Part shown: positions 18,260-27,149 of the stretch, one piece after another | Numbering within the stretch: position 1 is the first letter of the stretch | How the letters are laid out: each line of letters begins with the position of its first letter | DNA from: SG-bin7 sp964498095 | Lineage (GTDB): Bacteria > Bdellovibrionota > Bdellovibrionia > Bdellovibrionales > SG-bin7 | DNA length: 64,000 nucleotides | Direction: 5' to 3' | NCBI GenBank assembly: GCA_964498095.1 | Contig: CAZCFY010000019.1 | Span: 1 to 64,000, forward strand | Translations under genes and position numbers: made by a program | The notes under the pieces: model-generated | Told to the model about the DNA's origin: nothing | What the model saw: the letters and a program-made list of their open reading frames with translations, nothing else | Database searches by the model: none

Positions 18260-18935
18260 AGCGCGAGTAAACGTAAAAAAACCAAATGGACCATCTTATA
18301 TATTAGTAGTGATGGGTTTGGCAGTTGCCGGGTTTAGTTATCTGGCAATGAGTCACTTGGATGAAGTCGCTCACATGATTTCAAAAATAAAAGTCACCGG
18401 CTTGAGTCTGGTAAAAGCCGCCGAGGGCACCACAAGTCCTGGGAAAAAATCGGATGAGACTAAAGGCAAAAAAGAGGAAAAATCTTCCTCAGCCCAAAAA
18501 CCAGAAGCCGCCACTGGGCCTGCGGTAAAAAAATCCTGGACCGAAGAAGAAATCAAAGCTTTCGCTAAGTTAGAAGATAGAAAGCGGGAACTCGACGAGC
18601 GCGAAGCGGAAATGGCAAGGTTGGAAGAAGAATTGCAACAACAAAGGGTTATGCTGGAGGACAAAATTAAACAGCTAGAGAAAGTTCGACAAAATATCGG
18701 GGCGGTTTTAAAAGAGAAAACCGTTTCAGATTCCGAGAAGGTGGATCGATTGGTGGAGTTTTACTCAAACATGAAGCCACAGAATGCAGCTAAGGTTTTT
18801 GAAGAGTTAAATGAGAATCTAGCTGTCGAAGTTCTTACCCGTATTAAAAAGAAAAACGCTGCTGATATAATGAACTTAATTAAAGCTGATAAGGCCCAAA
18901 GGCTATCGGAAAAATTTGCCGGGTATAGAAAGTAA
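18249..18935 (+). CDS. MotE-like flagellar protein with MgtE-N type domain
   Basis: A protein of 228 residues from the ATG at 18249, which has GGGG close upstream. It has one membrane helix (about residues 16-34), a charged Lys/Glu/Ser linker, a long coiled coil (about residues 100-150), and a C-terminal domain with YSNMKPQNAAKVFEEL and AVEVLTRIKKKNAADIM. That C-terminal pattern is that of MgtE N-terminal-like domains found in flagellar MotE/FlbB-type proteins, which help stator assembly. The location between fliJ and fliK agrees. The exact job is inferred. Confidence 0.75.
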   Translation: MKNKARVNVKKPNGPSYILVVMGLAVAGFSYLAMSHLDEVAHMISKIKVTGLSLVKAAEGTTSPGKKSDETKGKKEEKSSSAQKPEAATGPAVKKSWTEEEIKAFAKLEDRKRELDEREAEMARLEEELQQQRVMLEDKIKQLEKVRQNIGAVLKEKTVSDSEKVDRLVEFYSNMKPQNAAKVFEELNENLAVEVLTRIKKKNAADIMNLIKADKAQRLSEKFAGYRK

Positions 18936-18947
18936 CAGGGAGTTAAT

Positions 18948-20786
18948 TTGTTGAATTTGGGATTGAACGTTAATAATCAGATTTTGCCAGACCTGGGAGC
19001 ACCTGCCGCTAGCGGTGTGTCCAAGGACCAAAGTAATGCATCTGATTCTTTAGCCGATCAATCCTTCCAAGATTTATTACAAGGTAAGCTTAAGCCCACG
19101 TCTGTTAAATTAGACAGCAAAGCAAAAGGCGAGCCTGAAACATCCCTTCCCGTCGATGATAAATTAGGAAAAGATTCGGAGCTAGAGACGCCAGTCGCTG
19201 TTACCCCCCAGATGCCGCAAATGCCCGTGGAATTTCCGGTTAATAAAGAAGATATCGCTCCAATGCAACAGTTCTTACAAAGAATAGAAACAGAAGCTGG
19301 TGTCACTCCCGATGCGTGGGCTGATGCCATGTTAAAGTTAAATCCCGAAGAGCAACTAAAAACTCCTTGGGACACGGCCAAAGCCGTCGTTGCGCAGCTT
19401 GAAATTCCCGGCGACAAAAAACAAACAGTTATTAAAGCCTACGATAAGCTTTTAGGCCAATTACAAGCCGTTGATGCGGCAAAAGCAGATGGATCAGAAG
19501 AAATTTCAACGGAAACATTAATAGCGTTAGCCCCTATGATGGCGGCGGCGGCTTCTCTAAAAGAAAGTTCTAAGTCCCAAGCAGAAGTGCCAGCCCTCAA
19601 TTCCAATATCCCGAAAAGTTCAACACCCGAAAAATTAGCGGCCGGCAAAGAAGTAGCCGCAAAACGGGAAATTCCCGTTAACGGCAAGACGGTTGTGGAT
19701 AACGTAAGTAGTGCGCAGACCGGTTTCGAATTTGATTTAGGCAAGGTCAGTGAAGGTCAAAACCTCGATCAGGCAAAAATAAATATCGACGAACTTAAAT
19801 CTAAAATTGAAGCCATTCCGGTCGATGTAAAATCAAAAGCGCAGCCGGTGGAAATTGGGGACGTCAAATTTGATTCGGCTGCGAATGTGGAAACACCCGT
19901 GGAAAACGCGCTTAATTTTGGCCAAACTTCTCAATCCACGTCAGAAGCCGGCGCCGATGAGTCTTTAACTTCGCAATTTTTTGCTGATGATAAGAAATTT
20001 GATAGAGCCGAAGCGCTCTCGTCTAATTCATCGGAGAACTTTGAAGGCGCAAGAGTCCAGAATTATAAAAAATTAGACCTCTCTGACTTCAAAGCGGATA
20101 CAAAATCTGGTGGCAAGAAATCAGAGCTTATGTCTTTCTCTTCAAAACCAGAGACCAGCTCTGGTGACGGCGCGGAAATACCCCAGTTCTTTATCGATAA
20201 TAGTCAGGTAACCGCGTCGCGAGAAATGCCTTTACGTGCGGAAAGTCTCGGGTCTGCCGCAGCGGGAATGGCCGGAGTGCAACTCGCCGAGGACGCCAAT
20301 GCGGCTGAACTTATTCGCCAAGCTCAATTTATGATCCGTCAGGGTGGTGGTGAGGTAAGAATTAAACTCAATCCCGAAAATCTCGGTGAAGTAAATATGA
20401 AGATGTCAGTTGACGGCGACAAAGTCCAATTAGCTCTGGATACGACCACGCAAGAAGCGAAAAAACTTATCGAGAGCAGCATTAATGAGCTGCGCGCAAC
20501 TCTGTCGGCTAATAAATTAAGCCTAGAAACTGTAAAAGTTGATGTTGCAGGAAAATCCGATAATCAGTTTACCAATCATCGCCACGACAGTGACGGTGGT
20601 GCCGCGCGGGAACAAGCACGACAATTCATGAATAATTTTAGAGAGGAAAATCAATCACGACGTTCGGCAATGTCTCAACCCATGGATGTACCGCGCTCAG
20701 CGCCGCGACCCGCAGTCACGGCGGCAAGCCGTAATCCGTATTCTCGCGGCTACAACGCTTCGGGCAGATTGAATTTGGTGGCGTAA
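18948..20786 (+). CDS. fliK: Flagellar hook-length control protein FliK
   Basis: A protein of 612 residues. Most of it (about 1-450) is a low-complexity, Ser/Ala/Lys/Asp-rich ruler region with no fold I recognise. The C-terminal Flg_hook domain is clear: VRIKLNPENLGEVNMKMSVD, then ELRATLSANKL (about residues 465-535). FliK is secreted to measure hook length and to switch the export gate through FlhB. The start is TTG at 18948 with AGGGAG about six bases upstream; a second TTG follows directly. It precedes flgD and flgE, as expected. Confidence 0.9.
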   Translation: MLNLGLNVNNQILPDLGAPAASGVSKDQSNASDSLADQSFQDLLQGKLKPTSVKLDSKAKGEPETSLPVDDKLGKDSELETPVAVTPQMPQMPVEFPVNKEDIAPMQQFLQRIETEAGVTPDAWADAMLKLNPEEQLKTPWDTAKAVVAQLEIPGDKKQTVIKAYDKLLGQLQAVDAAKADGSEEISTETLIALAPMMAAAASLKESSKSQAEVPALNSNIPKSSTPEKLAAGKEVAAKREIPVNGKTVVDNVSSAQTGFEFDLGKVSEGQNLDQAKINIDELKSKIEAIPVDVKSKAQPVEIGDVKFDSAANVETPVENALNFGQTSQSTSEAGADESLTSQFFADDKKFDRAEALSSNSSENFEGARVQNYKKLDLSDFKADTKSGGKKSELMSFSSKPETSSGDGAEIPQFFIDNSQVTASREMPLRAESLGSAAAGMAGVQLAEDANAAELIRQAQFMIRQGGGEVRIKLNPENLGEVNMKMSVDGDKVQLALDTTTQEAKKLIESSINELRATLSANKLSLETVKVDVAGKSDNQFTNHRHDSDGGAAREQARQFMNNFREENQSRRSAMSQPMDVPRSAPRPAVTAASRNPYSRGYNASGRLNLVA

Positions 20787-20789
20787 TAA

Positions 20790-21752
20790 ATGATAGCAAA
20801 AGCGGGAACAAAAACTTTTACCGATAATCAGAGTTTGGGACTTACCAAAGGTGACGGCAAACAAAATATAAGTGCCCGCGACCGGCAAAAGGTGATGGGT
20901 GATCAGGACATCGGAGACTATTTAAATAAAGTCGCTGACCCCAACTGGGTTGATCCGAATAAAAAAGTACGCGCTGTTGGCAGCAATGAGCTTGGTAAAG
21001 ACGCCTTTATGAAGCTAATGCTTGAGCAAATGAAAAACCAAGATCCCACCGACCCCGTAAAACATCACGAAATGGCCGCGCAACTTGCCCAGTTTTCATC
21101 TCTCGAACAGTTGGTTAACGTAAACCAAAACTTAGAGGGTATGAAGCAAGCGCAATCCCCGGCGAATAACTTTCAATCACTAAGCTTTATCGGAAAAACA
21201 GTCAGCGGCGATGCTTCGCGTATTATTCGTACAGAGTCGGACAAGCAACATTCCGTGCATTTTAATTTAATGGGCGAGGCGAAAGAAGTTAATGTAGAGA
21301 TCGCTGACATGAATGGTAACGTCGTTAAAAAGCTTACGATTAATAGTCCCAAAAAAGGCGAAAACGAAATTCTATGGGACGGTGTCTCCGAAAATGGCCA
21401 AGCTACTAAGTCCGGTGAGTATCGTGTAAAAATTGAAGCCAAAAGCGACGCCGGAAAAAAAGTAGGACTAGAAACAAAATTCGAAGGTAAAGTTTCGGGC
21501 GTAAATTTAACACCGGAAGGCCCGGTTCTTTTAGTGGGTAATAAATCCGTTCGTTTGTCAGAAATTAAGAAGATTGTTGATGACAGTGTTAACGAACAGA
21601 AAAAGGAAAATAGTTTACCAGGGACTGCGAACGAAATTAAAAAAGGACATGAAGTTAAACCCACAGGTGGAATGGCTGCCATGGAAGGCTCAAAAGTCAT
21701 GCCGCTTGTGAATACAAAACTAACTGAGGAAAAAAGAGGTTTACCGCTTTAA
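20790..21752 (+). CDS. flgD: Flagellar hook capping protein FlgD
   Basis: A protein of 320 residues, longer than E. coli FlgD (231). The family core is GKDAFMKLMLEQMKNQDPTDP at about residues 70-90, followed by AQLAQFSSLEQL. The middle has the Ig-like FlgD part (NEILWDGVSENGQATKSGEY). FlgD caps the growing hook and places FlgE subunits. The extra length is a C-terminal tail of about 70 residues after the Ig-like part, with no known motif. It starts four bases after fliK. Confidence 0.94.
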   Translation: MIAKAGTKTFTDNQSLGLTKGDGKQNISARDRQKVMGDQDIGDYLNKVADPNWVDPNKKVRAVGSNELGKDAFMKLMLEQMKNQDPTDPVKHHEMAAQLAQFSSLEQLVNVNQNLEGMKQAQSPANNFQSLSFIGKTVSGDASRIIRTESDKQHSVHFNLMGEAKEVNVEIADMNGNVVKKLTINSPKKGENEILWDGVSENGQATKSGEYRVKIEAKSDAGKKVGLETKFEGKVSGVNLTPEGPVLLVGNKSVRLSEIKKIVDDSVNEQKKENSLPGTANEIKKGHEVKPTGGMAAMEGSKVMPLVNTKLTEEKRGLPL

Positions 21753-21782
21753 GGTAACCCTTCCCTGACGACAGGAGGTCAA

Positions 21783-23075
21783 ATGGGAGTTTTATCATCG
21801 CTCTACACAGGTGTGTCGGGTCTTTCAGCGCAAGGTGAAGCGTTAAACGTAATCGGCGATAACATTGCCAACGCTAACACCACGGGCTTTAAGTCAAGCC
21901 GTGCCGAATTCCAAGATATCATAGCTAAAAGCTTAAAAGGTATTCTTGGTGGTAACCAAATTGGCCGCGGGGTAAAACTTGCCGCCGTGAACCCAATTCT
22001 GCAACAGGGTAATCTAGATCCAAGTGAAAAAGCGACTGACCTCGCTATTTCCGGTGACGGTTATTTTGTTTTGCGCGGCTCCGACGGAGAGTCCTTCACG
22101 CGCGACGGTTCCTTCCACTTTGATAAAGAGGGTTACTTAGTTTCAAACGATAACCAGCGCGTACAAGGTTATCAAGCCGACGAAAGAGGCCGCATCATTA
22201 ATAAGACGGGTGATGTTCGCTTTCCGCGTGCGTTGATTCCCGCGAAAGCCACGGCTGAAATTCACATGGATCTTAACTTAGATTCACGTGTCGTAAATCC
22301 CAAGAAATTTGACCCACTAGATCCGTTTACGACTTCGGACTATTCTACCGGCGTAGAGATGTTTGACTCGCAAGGGAATAAACACCTTATGACGCTTTTC
22401 TTTAACCGCCGCCCTGAATCCCGTACGTGGGATTGGAAGGGTATGGTTGACGGAAAAGAAATTACGGGTGGCGAAGAGGGAAAACTTTCCGAAGTAGCTA
22501 CAGGCTTTATTTCATTCACGGTCGACGGAAAACTAGACGTGGAAGAAATGACGAAGTCGGCCTTTAACTTTAAAAATGGCGCTCTCCAAAATCAAAAAAT
22601 TAAAGTTGATTTCGGGGACTCTATCACCACCGACAAAGGTAAAGGAATCAATGGCTCTAAACAATACGGTAAAGAATCAGACATGATTTCTTGGCACCAA
22701 GACGGATCTTCGGCAGGTACGATTGTAAACATGTCATTCAACGACGAGGGCGTGTTGACGGCAATCTACAGTAACGGCGAAGCCTCAGATCTTGCGCAAT
22801 TAACAATGGCAAAATTTGAAAACGCAGAATCGTTATTCAAGGTCGGTAATAACCGCTTCAAAGAAGCGCGTGCATCGGGAACACCCGCAATGGGAAAACC
22901 TGGATCTGCGGGCCGCGGAAAACTCTTCGCGAAATCCCTAGAGCGCTCGACGGTGGACTTGGCGATGGAGTTCGTAAACCTCATCCAAAACCAAAAGTCT
23001 TTCCAAGCGAACGCCAAGATCATCACGACCACGGATGATCTACTCCAAGAAGTAATTAACTTAAAGCGCACATAA
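21783..23075 (+). CDS. flgE: Flagellar hook protein FlgE
   Basis: A protein of 430 residues. The N-terminus has SLYTGVSGLSAQGEALNVI and GDNIANANTTGFKSSRAEF, and the C-terminal helix ends in FQANAKIITTTDDLLQEVINLKR. Both are signatures of flagellar axial proteins, and the size fits the hook. A strong AGGAGG site lies six bases before the ATG. It is the last gene of the operon: a hairpin follows at 23096-23116 and then a new promoter. Confidence 0.96.
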   Translation: MGVLSSLYTGVSGLSAQGEALNVIGDNIANANTTGFKSSRAEFQDIIAKSLKGILGGNQIGRGVKLAAVNPILQQGNLDPSEKATDLAISGDGYFVLRGSDGESFTRDGSFHFDKEGYLVSNDNQRVQGYQADERGRIINKTGDVRFPRALIPAKATAEIHMDLNLDSRVVNPKKFDPLDPFTTSDYSTGVEMFDSQGNKHLMTLFFNRRPESRTWDWKGMVDGKEITGGEEGKLSEVATGFISFTVDGKLDVEEMTKSAFNFKNGALQNQKIKVDFGDSITTDKGKGINGSKQYGKESDMISWHQDGSSAGTIVNMSFNDEGVLTAIYSNGEASDLAQLTMAKFENAESLFKVGNNRFKEARASGTPAMGKPGSAGRGKLFAKSLERSTVDLAMEFVNLIQNQKSFQANAKIITTTDDLLQEVINLKRT

Positions 23076-23095
23076 TTTAGGTTTTAAGGCGAGGG

Positions 23096-23116
23096 CACTG
23101 CATTAACTGCAGTGCT
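23096..23116 (+). terminator. Hairpin after flgE, possible terminator
   Basis: GCACTGCA-TTAAC-TGCAGTGC is a perfect eight-base stem with a five-base loop, followed by TTTCG. The T-run is short, so termination may be partial or depend on other factors. It lies 21 bases after the flgE stop and before the sigma-54 promoter of fliL. Confidence 0.55.
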
Positions 23117-23157
23117 TTCGTCCTGTCAAAAATTCGGTAACGCTTCCATTTTTTTAG

Positions 23158-23190
23158 TCAAATTTCAGTCGTCAAATTTCGAAATTTCAG
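23158..23190. repeat. Repeated AAATTTC boxes upstream of the fliL promoter
   Basis: GTCAAATTTC occurs at 23158-23167 and again at 23172-23181. The second copy runs into the palindrome AAATTTCGAAATTT (23175-23188), giving three half-sites. The block ends about 45 bases before the -24 element. It may be a regulator site, though it is somewhat close for a sigma-54 enhancer and is AT-rich. Confidence 0.4.
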
Positions 23191-23232
23191 AATGACTCCC
23201 ATTTTATGAGCTCCTAGACAGAAAAGTCTGGT

Positions 23233-23248
23233 TGGCACTGCGGTTGCT
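23233..23248 (+). promoter_or_regulatory. Sigma-54 promoter of the fliL operon
   Basis: TGGCAC-TGCGG-TTGCT matches the sigma-54 consensus (TGGCAC, five bases, TTGCA/T) at every fixed position, with GG and GC ten bases apart. Start of transcription would be near 23259, 45 bases before the fliL ATG. This makes the fliL-to-fliA block a sigma-54-dependent unit or set of units. Confidence 0.85.
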
Positions 23249-23303
23249 CTAAATCTCTTTGGGCAAGGCCTTGTGGTCTTACCTCAACCTTAGGAGAGAG
23301 AAA

Positions 23304-23843
23304 ATGGCAAACGCAGCACCGGCAGAGTCCGCACCCGCAGCAGCGCCCGAAGGCCCCAAGGGTCCGAAGCCAATCTTGATGTATTTACTGGTCCTTATTA
23401 ACATGGCCGCAGTCGTTGGCGTTGGTGTCATGATCCACATGAAGAATCAGGCGGATAAGAAGAAGGCAACAATTGATCAAGTCATAGAAGGTGAAGCGGA
23501 AACTAAACACGAGGAAGATAAACACGTTGAGGATACCACTGGTAAAACAATTCCCCTTGAAACATTCTTGGTAAACCTCGCCGGAAGTCGGGGTCAAACT
23601 TTACTTAAAGTCGATTTGGAATTTGAGGTCGACGGCGACCCCGTTTTAAAAGAAATCGAAAAACGCAAACCCCAAATCCGCGATATCGTCATTATACTTT
23701 TGTCTAGTAAAACATATAAAGAAATTGAATCCGCAGAAGGTAAGAACGCGCTTCGCGACGAAATCCGTGACCGGGTGAATGCATTTCTTACCAAAGGCAA
23801 AATTAAACGCGTGTTATTTACTAACATCATAACCAACAGGTAA
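23304..23843 (+). CDS. fliL: Flagellar basal body-associated protein FliL
   Basis: A protein of 179 residues from the ATG at 23304, chosen because AGGAGAG stands directly before it; the open frame could extend to 23259. It has an Ala/Pro-rich cytoplasmic N-terminus (about 1-25), one membrane helix (about 26-45) and a periplasmic domain that ends in GKIKRVLFTNIITN, close to the family's usual ending. FliL supports stators around the rotor. It is the first gene after the sigma-54 promoter and is followed two bases later by fliM. Confidence 0.92.
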   Translation: MANAAPAESAPAAAPEGPKGPKPILMYLLVLINMAAVVGVGVMIHMKNQADKKKATIDQVIEGEAETKHEEDKHVEDTTGKTIPLETFLVNLAGSRGQTLLKVDLEFEVDGDPVLKEIEKRKPQIRDIVIILLSSKTYKEIESAEGKNALRDEIRDRVNAFLTKGKIKRVLFTNIITNR

Positions 23844-23845
23844 CG

Positions 23846-24853
23846 ATGAATCAGGTTTTATCGCAAAGTGAAGTTGATGCCCTCTTAGCCGCGGTTTCCG
23901 AAGGTGATGTCGGCGGCGCTGATGCCGGCGGTGGTGGTGACGGCAAGGCGGCCGGCGGCGACGGCGGCGATCAGGTCGTTGTAAGTTATGACCTTACCAG
24001 TCAAGACCGAATTATCCGCGGGCGCTTACCCCAACTCGATGTTATCTACGAAAAATTTATGCGCTCTTTCCGTATTTCGCTATCCTCCGCCTTGCGAAAA
24101 ATATCCTCTCTTAATCACGCCAGCACGGATTATTTAAAGTTTGGTGAGTTTATTAACACTTTGCCGATGCCGACCTGTATGTCCGTTCTGCGCTTTAGCG
24201 CGCTACGTGGTTCGGCGTTGTTCGTGATCGAGAGTAAACTTGCCTATGCGCTGGTGGATAGTTTTTTTGGCGGTGCCGACCGTCCGTACACCAAAATTGA
24301 AGGTAAAGACTTTACTCCGATTGAACTTTCTATCGTGAGAAAAGTTGTGGAATTGGCTCTAACGGATTTGGAGAATGCCTGGGCAAGTGTTGAAAAAATT
24401 GACTGCTCTTTTGTTCGTACGGAAGTAAACCCACAATTCGTGGGTATCGTCCCGCCAACCGACGTGGTAATTGCGTCGACATTCGACGTGGAACTCGAAA
24501 ACGCCAACGGCACTATTACTCTCGTAATTCCCTACGCTACTATTGAACCCATTAAACAAAAACTCTCTACCGGCTTCCAGGTCGAAGCGGATCAAGCGGA
24601 TAAATACCTGTGGCGTGAAAACTTTGTTCAGCAACTTATGGAGACGGATATTGATGTCCGTGTACAGCTGGGTGAAACGGAAATTAACTTGCGCGATCTA
24701 ACTAATCTCAAAGTTGGCGACGTTATTCCGCTTCGCCAAGACGCTAACTCGGAATTGGAAATTGAAGTTGAAGGTGTTCCCAAATTTAAAGGTTATTATG
24801 GTGTGAGTCACGGTACTGTGGCCATGCAAATTACCGGACAAGTAAAGAAGTGA
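23846..24853 (+). CDS. fliM: Flagellar motor switch protein FliM
   Basis: A protein of 335 residues. The N-terminal LSQSEVDALLAAV matches the CheY-P binding peptide of FliM. A Gly/Ala/Asp-rich linker (about residues 20-45) follows, then the middle domain (GRLPQLDVIYEKFMRSFRISL) and the C-terminal SpoA domain. It is part of the cytoplasmic C ring and switches rotation when CheY-P binds. The Gly-rich linker is unusually repetitive. It lies between fliL and fliN as usual. Confidence 0.96.
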   Translation: MNQVLSQSEVDALLAAVSEGDVGGADAGGGGDGKAAGGDGGDQVVVSYDLTSQDRIIRGRLPQLDVIYEKFMRSFRISLSSALRKISSLNHASTDYLKFGEFINTLPMPTCMSVLRFSALRGSALFVIESKLAYALVDSFFGGADRPYTKIEGKDFTPIELSIVRKVVELALTDLENAWASVEKIDCSFVRTEVNPQFVGIVPPTDVVIASTFDVELENANGTITLVIPYATIEPIKQKLSTGFQVEADQADKYLWRENFVQQLMETDIDVRVQLGETEINLRDLTNLKVGDVIPLRQDANSELEIEVEGVPKFKGYYGVSHGTVAMQITGQVKK

Positions 24854-24861
24854 GGTAGGAA

Positions 24862-25215
24862 ATGACAGGAGAAAACGCAGCCCCAAAAGATGCGCCCGAG
24901 GCCGCGGCCCCCATTGATCCGGCAGTGATGCCATCAACTGGAGATGCAACGAAGGACAGAAATCTGGAATTAATTTTAGATATACCTTTGCGTGTCACGG
25001 TTGAGCTGGGTCGCACAAAGATGGTCGTCAGCGATCTCTTAAATCTTGGCCAGGGAAGTGTCGTAGAACTCAGTAAACTTGCCGGTGAGCCACTGGAAGT
25101 TTTGGTTAATGACAAACTGGTGGCGCGTGGTGAGGCCGTCGTCGTGAACGAAAAATTTGGCGTGCGCTTGACGGATATTATTTCGCAAAAAGAGCGTGTC
25201 GAACAATTGCGTTAG
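24862..25215 (+). CDS. fliN: Flagellar motor switch protein FliN
   Basis: A protein of 117 residues. The SpoA domain fills the C-terminal part: LDIPLRVTVELGRTKMVVSD, then LNLGQGSVVELSKLAGEPLEV and NDKLVARGEAVVV, and the family ending FGVRLTDII. FliN forms the lower C ring with FliM and helps dock FliH. The N-terminal 30 residues are Ala/Pro/Asp-rich and probably disordered. The ATG is preceded by a GAGGTAGGAA purine tract. Confidence 0.95.
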   Translation: MTGENAAPKDAPEAAAPIDPAVMPSTGDATKDRNLELILDIPLRVTVELGRTKMVVSDLLNLGQGSVVELSKLAGEPLEVLVNDKLVARGEAVVVNEKFGVRLTDIISQKERVEQLR

Positions 25216-25231
25216 TCAATAAGGGGGAATC

Positions 25232-26377
25232 GTGCTGAGATTATTATTAATCATCGTTAGTAACGCTCTTGCCGCCGACAAGAGTCACTTACTCGACATC
25301 CGTTCTTACTCCGATAAAGAGGCGTTTGTCGTCGAGCTCAAATTTGACAAAGCGGCGCCGACTCAAGGGCTCGGCACTGAATATATCAATGAGACCATAC
25401 AAGTAAATATTCCGAGCGGATTTCTTGCCCAAGGAACACGAACTGCGAAAATTAATAATGGCCAGGTTTCCACTTTATACACCTATCAAGCGGACAAGGA
25501 TACACTACGCAGCCGCATAATTTTGCGTAAGGGATTAGCGGCAGAGAAATTTAAAGGACAAGTGGCGGTGATTCCGGATGGAAATTATTTAAAAATTCGT
25601 GTCGTAGATAATGAGCCAAAGACGGCGGCACAAATTTTAGATGCGGCGCCAGTTTTACCGCAGGCACTGCGTTCGGAAATAGCTAAGGAATTTACGCCGG
25701 TATCAGAAAATAATCTCGCTGCATCCGCCGCAGCCAGCCTTCCCACGGTTAACTCACAGAATACGCCCGCGCTAGGGGCGCCGACATCAGCATTTGCTTC
25801 AGAAAGCACTGCTGTAGCCCAAACTGAAGAAGCGAAAATCCCCGTTCTTAATAAAGGAAAGTTGAAGTCTATGAAGTCCGAGTCGTCTCTAAAAAGTCTA
25901 TTTATCGCTGTCGCCGCAGTAGCTGCATTTGCACTACTAATGTTTTTTGTTAGCCGGCAATGGATAAAAGTTGGCCGCAAGAACATAAAAGCCAATCAAA
26001 TTAAAGTTATTACCCAGCATTATTTGGCGCCAAGAAAAAGCTTGGCAATTATCCGTGTCGCCGGTGAATCCATTCTTATTGGCATCACTGACAACGCGAT
26101 CACGCCGATAAAAACTCTTTCCCTATTAGAGGACGAACTTCCCGAGGAACTTCCCTCCAGTTTTCAAAGTTCCATGCGCCAAGTAGAAGAAGCGGAGCCA
26201 AAATTTTCGCTGCCCGAGGGGAAACAGGATAAAGTCAGTTTCAATTCCTCCCGGGGAGTAAAGGCCTATGCCAATCAACCCGTCAAAAAGGCGGTTGCCG
26301 AAGCTGACGAGGAATATAGTGTCCGGGGAATCCGCGAATTAGTAAAAGAAAAATTAAAGGATATGAGAACGATATAA
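25232..26377 (+). CDS. fliO: FliO-like flagellar protein with a large exported N-terminal domain
   Basis: A protein of 381 residues, about three times a usual FliO. It begins with a short signal sequence (cut near residue 15) and a beta-rich domain (about 18-128) resembling AMIN, followed by an Ala/Ser-rich linker. A membrane helix at about 221-243 then leads to the FliO core (VITQHYLAPRKSLAIIRVAGESILIGI). FliO helps assemble the FliP ring of the export gate. The start is GTG at 25232 with GGGGG upstream. The FliO call rests on the core pattern and the fliN-O-P order. The N-terminal domain would lie in the periplasm. Confidence 0.85.
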   Translation: MLRLLLIIVSNALAADKSHLLDIRSYSDKEAFVVELKFDKAAPTQGLGTEYINETIQVNIPSGFLAQGTRTAKINNGQVSTLYTYQADKDTLRSRIILRKGLAAEKFKGQVAVIPDGNYLKIRVVDNEPKTAAQILDAAPVLPQALRSEIAKEFTPVSENNLAASAAASLPTVNSQNTPALGAPTSAFASESTAVAQTEEAKIPVLNKGKLKSMKSESSLKSLFIAVAAVAAFALLMFFVSRQWIKVGRKNIKANQIKVITQHYLAPRKSLAIIRVAGESILIGITDNAITPIKTLSLLEDELPEELPSSFQSSMRQVEEAEPKFSLPEGKQDKVSFNSSRGVKAYANQPVKKAVAEADEEYSVRGIRELVKEKLKDMRTI

Positions 26378-26379
26378 AC

Positions 26380-27141
26380 ATGAGAAAAGCATATCGGCTT
26401 TTTCTATTATTGATTCCGGTAGTTTTAATCGTGGGTTTCGCCGTGAAGTCCCACGCTCAGGGTATCTCACTGCCCAATATCAATATCGGCATGAAGACTA
26501 CCGACAATCCCACGGAAGTCGTCAACGCTATTAAAATAATTCTAATATTAACCGTATTGACGCTGGCTCCGGCGATCCTAATTTTAATGACGAGTTTCAC
26601 TCGCATTATCATCGTTTTTTCTTTTCTCCGCCAAGCGCTGGGTACCCAGCAGATGCCGCCGAATCAATTACTCGTGGGCCTTGCTTTGTTTCTTACTTTT
26701 TTTATCATGAGTCCCATTTTCAATCAGATTAACCAGAGCGCTTTGACGCCCTATCTTGACGGCAAAATTAGCCAAGAAAAGGCTCTCGATTCAGCGTTAT
26801 CGCCGCTGCGTTCGTTTATGTTTAATCAAACACGCGACAGTGATTTATCTCTCTTTGTTTCCCTCTCAAAAATGGAAAAGCCAAAAACGAGAGCGGATGT
26901 TCCTACTAGCGTTTTGGTTCCGGCATTTGCGATTTCGGAACTTAAAACGGCATTTCAAATTGGGTTTATTTTATATTTGCCGTTTTTAGTAATCGACATG
27001 GTTGTCGCGAGTGTCTTAATGGCAGTTGGTATGATGATGTTACCCCCTGTCGTTGTTTCACTTCCCTTCAAAATTATGCTGTTCGTCCTGGTAGACGGTT
27101 GGGGTCTCTTAATTGGCTCAATGGTAAAAAGTTTCGGCTGA
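26380..27141 (+). CDS. fliP: Flagellar export gate protein FliP
   Basis: A protein of 253 residues with a cleavable-type N-terminal leader, as is common in FliP. The signatures MTSFTRIIIVFSFLRQALGTQQMPPNQLLVGLALFL and FQIGFILYLPFLVIDMVVASVLM are present in outline. FliP forms the pentameric core of the export gate with FliQ and FliR in the inner membrane. The gene starts two bases after fliO ends. Confidence 0.97.
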   Translation: MRKAYRLFLLLIPVVLIVGFAVKSHAQGISLPNINIGMKTTDNPTEVVNAIKIILILTVLTLAPAILILMTSFTRIIIVFSFLRQALGTQQMPPNQLLVGLALFLTFFIMSPIFNQINQSALTPYLDGKISQEKALDSALSPLRSFMFNQTRDSDLSLFVSLSKMEKPKTRADVPTSVLVPAFAISELKTAFQIGFILYLPFLVIDMVVASVLMAVGMMMLPPVVVSLPFKIMLFVLVDGWGLLIGSMVKSFG

Positions 27142-27149
27142 GGTAAAAT

